A DNA stretch of 8,545 bases, taken from the NCBI GenBank assembly GCA_964639175.1, contig CAZXCE010000354.1, positions 1 to 8,545 of the forward strand, read 5' to 3'. Below are positions 1 through 5,397 of the stretch, in pieces. The translations under genes were made by a program, and so were the position numbers. The DNA comes from JACQXX01 sp964639175. Lineage in GTDB: Bacteria > Acidobacteriota > Blastocatellia > Chloracidobacteriales > Chloracidobacteriaceae. A model generated the notes under the pieces. The model made no database searches and was not told the DNA's origin. It saw nothing but the letters and a program-made list of their open reading frames with translations. Numbering within the stretch: position 1 is the stretch's first letter; each line of letters starts with the position of its first letter.

Positions 1-1
1 G

Positions 2-1408
2 GCGATCCTGGCCTATGTTGGGCTGCTGGGCGGGGGTATTTATGCGGGCTATGCCTGGCGAATTCGAGTTGTCAAACGCCGTCAGGAAGAACGCATTACC
101 TACCTTCGTCGGCTGCTGCAAAGCACACGGACCATCAATTCCGAACTGGAGATTGATCACGTCCTGCAACAACTTGCCACTGAAGGTGCCCGGCTGGTGG
201 GCGGTGACCCCTGCGGAATTGGTTTAGTCAAAGATACCCAGGTGATTTTTAATCGAGTCTGGACACAGGGCAGATGGGATAGTCAGCCGGTTTCGCTTCC
301 ACTTGGGGAAGGGGTCACGGGCCAGATTGTGCTTGAGGGAAAGCCGGCCATTATCCACGATGCCCAGACTTCAGATCAGATTGCCTATCCGGAACTGGTA
401 AAGCGCTATGAAGTTCACGGATTGATCGGGGTGCCGATTGTGATGCGTTCAGGACGAATCGGGGGCGTCTTACTGGTTCGCCACCGTGAAGGTCGCCCAC
501 TCTTTTCTGAAACCGACGTTGAAATCCTGGAATCCCTGGCCCATCAGGCCGCCGTGGCAATTGAAAATGCGGCACTCCACGGTGAACTTGAAACCAAAAA
601 CCTCGAACTGGAGGAGAAAAACGAAACTATCACCCGGTCAGTGCTCGAACTGGAACGGCTCTATCAGAATGAACTGGAAGTAACCCGGCGGCTCCAGGAA
701 CTCAACCAGATGAAAAACAATTTTATGATGGTGACGTCCCACGAGATGCGGACACCGCTCACGGTACTCAAAGGGTATAACGAAGCCCTGGCCGAAGGCA
801 CCCTGGGACCGCTGACAACGGCTCAAAAGCGTTCGCTGGCGTCGTGCCAGCGAATGGTCTCGCGATTGACTTCCAGTTTTGACGATATCCTGCAAATGTT
901 GAAAGTGAATGAAGGTATCCTGGAACTCAAACCAGAACTGGTTGATCTGGCTCAACTGACCCAGGATTCTATTGAAGACCTGGCTTCTTTTGTTGAAAAA
1001 CGTCACCAAACAATTCACCTGACCAGAGATTCCAGGTGTGAAGTCAATGCAGACCGGGAGAAACTCAAAATTGTGTTACTGAACCTGATTCAAAATGCCA
1101 TTAAATTCACGTATGACGGCAACGCGATCCAGATTCAGGTCACGGCCACAGACACCGAAGTTCAGTTCAGTATCAAAGACACCGGCATTGGCATTGAACA
1201 AAGCGAGATTGAACGGATTTTTGACCGCTTTTATACCAGTCGGGATGCCACCTCACATACATCGGGTCAGTATGAATTTTCAGCTCGCGGAACAGGACTG
1301 GGGCTTTCAATCGCCAAAGCCTATATCGAAGCCCATCAAGGCCGAATCTGGGCCGAATCGGCTGGCCCGGGTCAGGGCAGCACCTTCCATTTTGTGCTTC
1401 CACGCTGA
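2..1408 (+). CDS. Sensor histidine kinase with GAF domain, 5'-truncated
   Basis: This is the C-terminal 468 residues of a membrane-anchored sensor kinase. The frame is open to the left edge, so the true start lies outside the window. Visible residues 1-19 form a glycine-rich hydrophobic helix followed by the basic stretch RIRVVKRRQEER, which is a membrane exit into the cytoplasm. Residues about 43-187 form a GAF domain, about 188-238 a coiled coil, then HisKA with the SHEMRTPL H-box (phospho-acceptor H247). HATPase_c has its N-box at N361/N365, DTGIG from D393 and GTGLGL from G430. It should autophosphorylate on H247 in response to a ligand or a signal from the missing part. The helix plus basic linker resembles the anchor that follows beta-propeller/Y_Y_Y sensor regions, but that is a guess. 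No regulator lies downstream on this strand, and the gene is convergent with the next one. The kinase assignment is firm; the signal is unknown. Confidence 0.93.
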   Translation, partial: AILAYVGLLGGGIYAGYAWRIRVVKRRQEERITYLRRLLQSTRTINSELEIDHVLQQLATEGARLVGGDPCGIGLVKDTQVIFNRVWTQGRWDSQPVSLPLGEGVTGQIVLEGKPAIIHDAQTSDQIAYPELVKRYEVHGLIGVPIVMRSGRIGGVLLVRHREGRPLFSETDVEILESLAHQAAVAIENAALHGELETKNLELEEKNETITRSVLELERLYQNELEVTRRLQELNQMKNNFMMVTSHEMRTPLTVLKGYNEALAEGTLGPLTTAQKRSLASCQRMVSRLTSSFDDILQMLKVNEGILELKPELVDLAQLTQDSIEDLASFVEKRHQTIHLTRDSRCEVNADREKLKIVLLNLIQNAIKFTYDGNAIQIQVTATDTEVQFSIKDTGIGIEQSEIERIFDRFYTSRDATSHTSGQYEFSARGTGLGLSIAKAYIEAHQGRIWAESAGPGQGSTFHFVLPR

Positions 1409-1454
1409 AGGAGCGCGAGCCGTCAATCCAAAGAAGATTAAGCAAAACTCACGT

Positions 1455-1491
1455 TGTCATCTTGTCAGTTGTCACCCTGTCAGTTGTGACC
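1455..1491. repeat. 15-nt direct repeat, about 2.5 copies, in the convergent spacer
   Basis: TGTCATCTTGTCAGT (1455-1469) is followed directly by TGTCACCCTGTCAGT (1470-1484) and a partial copy TGTGACC (1485-1491). Each unit is itself two TGTCA-type half units of 8 and 7 nt. The array runs into the 3' end of the minus-strand kinase gene and supplies its stop codon (TCA on the plus strand at 1480-1482) and its last few codons. It does not form a convincing terminator hairpin. Confidence 0.75.
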
Positions 1492-3421
1492 AAGTGGGAT
1501 GCGTAAGGTAAACATCGAACCTTTGGCAATTTCTGATTTCACATCAACCTGACCGCCGTGAGCGCGAGCAATCCGGCGAACGGCGGGGAGCCCCAGACCG
1601 GTTCCCCGTGGGGAAGTGGTGTAAAACGGGTGAAAAATCTTGGCTAAATCCGATTCGGCAATCCCCCGACCATTATCTTCGACTTCAATCACCGCTTCGA
1701 GTGGACGGTTAGGAGACTCAAGCTTGACCAGCTTGAGCCGAACCGTAATTTGTCCACGGTCACCAACCGCATCCAGAGCATTGAGAATGAGATTGAGGAT
1801 GGCATCTTCCATTTGAGCCGTGTCAATTGAGGCAATAATTGGATCTGTCGGCAATTCCAGGTCAATCGCAATCCGACGATCTGCATTGGGTCCAACTGTC
1901 GCCTGATGTCTGGAGAGCACCACCGCGTGCCGAACAATTTCATTGAGCAAGGTTGGAACCTGGGTGAGGGCGCGAGGCCGGGCCCGATTGAGCAACTCAC
2001 GCACGGTTCCATCAATTCGACCGACTTCGCGCCGGACAGCTTCGAGCGCCGTGCGTTCAGGATCCCCAGGTGAGCGCCGCCGAATCAAAATATCCACCGC
2101 GCCTTGAATTCCAGCCAGTGGGTTTTTGATTTCGTGCGCCAGACCCGCAGCCAGTTCGCCAATTAACGAAAGCTGAGTCGCGCGCATAAATTCATTTTCA
2201 AGCCGCTTTTTGTCAGAAATGTCGGTATTGACGGTGAGTTTCGATTGTGGACGGCCCTGACTATCGTAGGAAACCGTCCAGCGACTTTCAACAATCAATT
2301 CCCTTCCGGACTTGGTTGCCATATGCAACTCGCCCCGCCAGCCACCTTTTTCCGCAATCTCCTTCTGGATCACAACCAGCTCGGTCTGGCAGCAATCCCG
2401 AAAAACAGCTTCGAGCGGTTTTCCCATCACTTCGGCGGCCTTCCATTCAAACAATTGCTCAGCACCTTGATTCCAAAACTGAACCCGATTGTCCCGATCC
2501 AGCACCCAAATGGCATCCTGTGACTGATTCAGAAGGGTCGCCTGTTCACGGATCAATTGTTCGGCTTGCAGGCGTTCGGTAATGTCATACAACAACCACA
2601 CCTCACCCTGCTCATAGCTGTACCCGGCAAACTCAACAAACCGAATTTGTCCATCCTTGCGCACAATCGCCTGGATCCGGGAATCAGCAAACTGAGTCGC
2701 CCGATCTGCTTCATACTCTGCAGCAAATCGTTTGCCTTCACCACCATAGAGCAAGGAAANNNNNNNNNNNNNNNNNNNNNNNNNNNNNNNNNNNNNNNNN
2801 NNNNNNNNNNNNNNNNNNNNNNNNNNNNNNNNNNNNNNNNNNNNNNNNNNNNNNNNNNNAGAGCAAGGAAAACCATTCTGAAATCGTGGTGATCTCGTGT
2901 GGTTGATAGCCAGTGATTTTTTCGACAGCCTTGTTAAAGAAAATCGAATCACCTTCACGATAGACAGCCCCGGCTGGCAGGTTTTCGACCATGGATCGAA
3001 GTCGGCGTTCGCTTTTTTTCAAAGCTTCCTCAACCCGTTTGCGTTCAATCGCATACCTGAGTGACCGCTCAAGCAAACTGCCATCAACCTGCCCCTTGAC
3101 CAGATAATCCTGAGCCCCCAGATTCAGGGCATGAATGGCCACTGAAACATCTTCAAATCCGGTCAGCAAGACCATCGGTATTTCGGGAAACTGGTCCTGA
3201 ATACTTTCAAACGTCGATAGACCATTGCTATCTGGCAACGAAAGATCGAGCAGCACCACGTCCACTGTCGTCTGCTTTAAAATAGTGACACCTTCTGAAA
3301 GCAAGCGAACATAGGTCACACTAAACACAATATCTTTGGCTTCGGCCAGCATTTCCCGAACCAGTCGAGCGTCACCTGGGTGGTCCTCGATCAATAAAAC
3401 CTGAATGGTTTCAATCTTCAC
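1480..3421 (-). CDS. REC-PAS-PAS hybrid histidine kinase (interrupted by a false assembly gap)
   Basis: When the N gap is collapsed this is one gene of 609 residues. REC (about 6-122) has acidic pair E12/D13, phospho-acceptor D59, T87 and K109. K109 is followed by glycine (YLVKG) instead of the usual proline. PAS1 spans about 140-246 and ends in DITER. PAS2 spans about 258-366. HisKA carries the NtrB/AtoS-like motif AHEIKNPL with H392. HATPase_c has N510, DNGRG from D545 and GTGLGL from G569. There is no membrane segment, so the protein is cytoplasmic. The GTG start at 3419-3421 has AGGA eight bases upstream and lies 12 bases after the preceding regulator's stop, so the two genes are probably cotranscribed. 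A receiver placed before the kinase core suggests that phosphorylation by another kinase gates its activity (inference). The last residues, GHN, come from the repeat at 1455-1491. Without the correction the locus reads as two genes in different frames. Confidence 0.9.
2748..2871. repeat. 12-bp identical flanks of the N gap (contig-end overlap)
   Basis: AGAGCAAGGAAA is present on both sides of the Ns, abutting them exactly. Both copies encode the same residues (SLL) on the minus strand, each in the frame of its own half of the kinase gene. This is best read as one genomic copy reported twice, not as a biological direct repeat or target-site duplication. Confidence 0.85.
2760..2859. other. Assembly gap of 100 Ns, probably not real sequence
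   Basis: Exactly 100 Ns is a common scaffolder placeholder for unknown gap length. The 12 bases before it, AGAGCAAGGAAA at 2748-2759, are identical to the 12 bases after it at 2860-2871, as expected when two contigs overlap by too little to be merged. Removing the Ns and one copy (112 bases) restores one frame through a PAS domain: the right side ends EWFSLL and the left side begins SLLYGG, sharing SLL. The real missing length is therefore probably zero. Confidence 0.9.
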
Positions 3422-3427
3422 AAGCCA

Positions 3428-3434
3428 CTTCCTT
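3428..3434 (-). promoter_or_regulatory. Ribosome binding site of the REC-PAS-PAS kinase, overlapping the upstream stop
   Basis: On the minus strand the sequence AAGGAAG overlaps the TAA stop of the response regulator gene (3434-3436). Its AGGA core ends eight bases before the GTG at 3421. This supports the non-ATG start, because no in-frame ATG lies closer to the receiver domain, and it suggests translational coupling of the two genes. Confidence 0.6.
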
Positions 3435-3880
3435 TACAGTGTCGGTAATTTCACAATGCTGAGCCAAAACCCTTCAATTGATTCAACCACCTGAATAAAT
3501 TGATCAAGGTCAACTGGTTTGGTGACATAACAGTTGGCGTGAAGATCATAACTTTTCAAAATATCCTGCTCAGCGTCTGATGTGGTTAAGACCACGACCG
3601 GAATGCAGCGTAAACGGCTGTCTTTTTTGATTTCAGCCAGAACTTCCCGCCCGTCTTTTTTGGGAAGGTTTAAATCGAGCAAAATCAGATCAGGAATACA
3701 GGCATTGGCAAATGGCCCTTCCTGGCGGAGCAGGGCCAGAGCTTCAACGCCATCGCGGGCAACCCGCAATGTGTTTTTGACTTTGGCTTCCTTGAGGGCT
3801 TCGAGAGTGAGGCGAACATCGCCTGGGTTGTCTTCCACGAGTAGAATTTCAATCGGTCTGCCAATTTCCCTGTGTTCCAT
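3434..3880 (-). CDS. Single-domain response regulator, Rcp1-like
   Basis: This stand-alone receiver of 148 residues has no output domain and is similar in layout and length to cyanobacterial phytochrome regulator Rcp1. The REC fold starts at IEILLVEDNPGD (E16/D17 acidic pair). The phospho-acceptor is D69 in LILLDLNLP, with T99/T100 in VVVLTTSD and K121 in TKPVD. It probably accepts phosphate from the kinase encoded just upstream and acts through protein contacts or as a phosphorelay shuttle (inference). The start is uncertain. ATG 3880 has GGAG 12 bases upstream and gives the usual family length. ATG 3898 would add MENNEP but has no clear ribosome site. An in-frame TTG at 4000 is unlikely because the extra residues match no receiver sequence. 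It is the middle gene of the cluster, ending 12 bases before the next start. Confidence 0.93.
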   Translation of the reverse strand: MEHREIGRPIEILLVEDNPGDVRLTLEALKEAKVKNTLRVARDGVEALALLRQEGPFANACIPDLILLDLNLPKKDGREVLAEIKKDSRLRCIPVVVLTTSDAEQDILKSYDLHANCYVTKPVDLDQFIQVVESIEGFWLSIVKLPTL

Positions 3881-3972
3881 TGGTTCATTGTTCTCCATAG
3901 ATTTGAGGCCATTATTTCTTTCGAATTTCAAAATACAGCCAGCAAAGGGGCAAGGAAAACTGCTGTTTCTGT

Positions 3973-4000
3973 TGTATAATTTTCTAACTACCAATTTCAA
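3973..4000 (-). promoter_or_regulatory. Possible internal sigma70-type promoter before the response regulator
   Basis: On the minus strand TTGAAA (4000-3995) and TATACA (3978-3973) are separated by 16 bases. They match the -35 consensus at five of six positions and the -10 at four of six. The site overlaps the last codons of the upstream kinase and lies about 75-95 bases before the regulator's candidate starts. It could allow the regulator and hybrid kinase to be expressed apart from the first kinase. The evidence is pattern match only. Confidence 0.35.
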
Positions 4001-5205
4001 GCAATTACCTTCCCTGATTGTGGATCAGTCGGAAGTGTAAAATAGAAGGTCGAACCGTTTCCAAACTCTGACTCAACCCAGATGCGTCCCCAGTGGCGCT
4101 CGACAATGCGTTTGCAGATCGCCAGACCAATGCCGCTGCCAGGGTAGTCAGCCGTATTGTGCAGGCGCTGAAAAATAACAAAGATTTTCTCAGCATATTG
4201 TGGTTCAAGCCCAATACCCCAATCCTGGAACGAAAAGACCCATTCTTTTCCTTCCTGACGGGCTGAAATGTGGACCCGGGGCGCTTTGTCACCATGAAAT
4301 TTGAGGGCATTTCCAATCAGGTTCTGAAAAATCTGGCCCATTTGCAAGGCATCGGCCATCACGGTTGGCAGCGGATCATGGGTAATTTCCGCCTGAGTTT
4401 CCTCAATCAATAACCGCAAACTGAGCAGCACCCGGTCTAGAACTTCTTCCAGATTGGTTTGGGTAAACTCCTTACCACGGGTTTTGACGCGTGAATAGGC
4501 CAGCAGATCATTAATGAGCTTTTGCATCCGCACGGCGCCATCCACGGCAAAATTGATAAATTCATCCGCATCCTGATCGAGTTTGCCCCGGTACCGTTTG
4601 GCAAGCAGTTGGGTATAGCTGGCAACCATCCGTAGCGGTTCCTGCAGGTCATGCGAAGCAATGTAGGCAAACTGTTCCAGTTCAGCGTTTGAGCGGGCCA
4701 ACTCAGCCGTGCGTTCAATCACACGCTGCTCAAGTTCTTGATTTAACTTGTGGATTTGCCGCTCAGCCTCTTTACGTTCTGAAATATCCCGTATTATGCT
4801 CGTCACATACATCCCATCTTGGGCTCTGAGTGGGCTTAAACTAATTTCAACCGGGAATTCCGTTCCATCTTTTCTTCGCGCCAGCAAATCCCGGCCACTT
4901 CCCATCGGGCGGGTATGAGGATTTGCCGAATATCGTTCCCGGTGCCCCAGGTGGCTGGTGCGATACCTGTCAGCCACCAGCAATTCAATCGTTTTTCCAA
5001 CCAGTTCTTCACGAGTATACCCAAACAGTTTTTCCGTCTGTGAATTGACCAGGACGATTTGGCCCTGATCGTTGACAATCAGAATTGCATCCGGTGCTAA
5101 CTCAAACAACTCCATAAAAGTTGTATCAGAAGCAGCAAACGGTTTGATTTTATTGGATTTACGTTTGACCCCAGCTCGTTTTGGAGGTGTGCCAACGGAT
5201 TCCAT
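3997..5205 (-). CDS. PAS-domain histidine kinase, phytochrome-kinase-like core
   Basis: This is a 402-residue soluble sensor kinase. The N-terminal tail (residues 6-21) is basic and rich in K/R. A PAS domain spans about 28-142 and ends in IIRDISERK, followed by a coiled coil (about 143-175). HisKA contains FAYIASHDLQEPLR with phospho-acceptor H185, the variant typical of phytochrome-type kinases such as Cph1. HATPase_c has N295/N299, D328 in DWGIG (tryptophan where asparagine is usual; the DxGxG pattern is kept) and GSGIGL from G356. No chromophore-binding GAF/PHY region is present, so it is not itself a phytochrome. The adjacent Rcp1-like regulator is its most likely partner. The ATG at 5205 follows AAGGAG by 11 bases, giving a firm start. 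It is the first gene of the minus-strand cluster and divergent from the ATPase gene. The PAS ligand is unknown; no cofactor-binding residue could be assigned. Confidence 0.96.
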   Translation of the reverse strand: MESVGTPPKRAGVKRKSNKIKPFAASDTTFMELFELAPDAILIVNDQGQIVLVNSQTEKLFGYTREELVGKTIELLVADRYRTSHLGHRERYSANPHTRPMGSGRDLLARRKDGTEFPVEISLSPLRAQDGMYVTSIIRDISERKEAERQIHKLNQELEQRVIERTAELARSNAELEQFAYIASHDLQEPLRMVASYTQLLAKRYRGKLDQDADEFINFAVDGAVRMQKLINDLLAYSRVKTRGKEFTQTNLEEVLDRVLLSLRLLIEETQAEITHDPLPTVMADALQMGQIFQNLIGNALKFHGDKAPRVHISARQEGKEWVFSFQDWGIGLEPQYAEKIFVIFQRLHNTADYPGSGIGLAICKRIVERHWGRIWVESEFGNGSTFYFTLPTDPQSGKVIA

Positions 5206-5216
5206 AAATGAAAATT

Positions 5217-5222
5217 CTCCTT
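5217..5222 (-). promoter_or_regulatory. Ribosome binding site of the PAS kinase
   Basis: AAGGAG on the minus strand lies 11 bases before ATG 5205. It fixes the start of the first gene of the cluster and is the best Shine-Dalgarno match in the window. Confidence 0.75.
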
Positions 5223-5310
5223 AAAAATGAAGAATAGCAGTGAAGACAGATCAGGAATTCTCGGAAGTTTAAGCATGAAGTAAGCAGAGTTTGTTCGTTT
5301 TGCGGCCCCA

Positions 5311-5331
5311 ATTGCAACCCTGGGTCGCAAT
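5311..5331. promoter_or_regulatory. Operator-like palindrome in the divergent promoter region
   Basis: The left arm ATTGCAACCC (5311-5320) and right arm GGGTCGCAAT (5322-5331) are inverted around T5321, with nine of ten pairs matching (A5316 opposite C5326 is the exception). It lies in the 192 bp between the divergent kinase cluster and the ATPase gene, and covers the -35 position of the candidate ATPase promoter. No T-tract follows, so it is not a terminator. A dimeric repressor or activator site is the simplest reading; the regulator is not in this window. Confidence 0.4.
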
Positions 5332-5346
5332 CTCCTCCCATTTCAA

Positions 5347-5352
5347 TACAAT
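5347..5352 (+). promoter_or_regulatory. Candidate -10 element of the ATPase promoter
   Basis: TACAAT matches the -10 consensus at five of six positions and would place the transcript start near 5359, about 40 bases before the chosen ATG. The -35 region (about 5324-5329) is poor, which would fit an activated promoter or a chance match. Confidence 0.25.
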
Positions 5353-5388
5353 ACCCAACGTGAACGAATCATCTTGAGCTCCACATTT

Positions 5389-5392
5389 AGGA
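5389..5392 (+). promoter_or_regulatory. Ribosome binding site deciding the ATPase start
   Basis: AGGA ends five bases before ATG 5398. The in-frame TTG at 5374 lies upstream of it and has no comparable site, so ATG 5398 is preferred. Confidence 0.5.
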
Positions 5393-5397
5393 AACCT

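Noticed and set aside
197..199. GTG as start of the first kinase
   Set aside because: The same frame is open to position 2 and encodes a membrane helix and the first part of the GAF domain, so this GTG is an internal valine codon.
1471..1490. GTCAC...GTGAC inverted repeat as a terminator for the convergent genes
   Set aside because: The stem is only five base pairs with a ten-base loop and no T-tract, and it is a by-product of the TGTCA repeats.
2748..2871. Direct repeat as a target-site duplication around a mobile element hidden in the gap
   Set aside because: The 12-mers abut the Ns exactly and joining them rebuilds an intact PAS domain, which fits contig overlap. An element inside the gap is not excluded by sequence alone but is less likely.
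2738..2958. Frameshift between a REC-PAS gene and a PAS-kinase gene
   Set aside because: The frame difference is produced by the arbitrary 100-N length and the duplicated 12-mer; it disappears when they are collapsed.
5374..5397. TTG start eight codons upstream for the ATPase
   Set aside because: ATG 5398 has AGGA at a suitable distance, while the TTG has no ribosome site and adds residues with no family counterpart.
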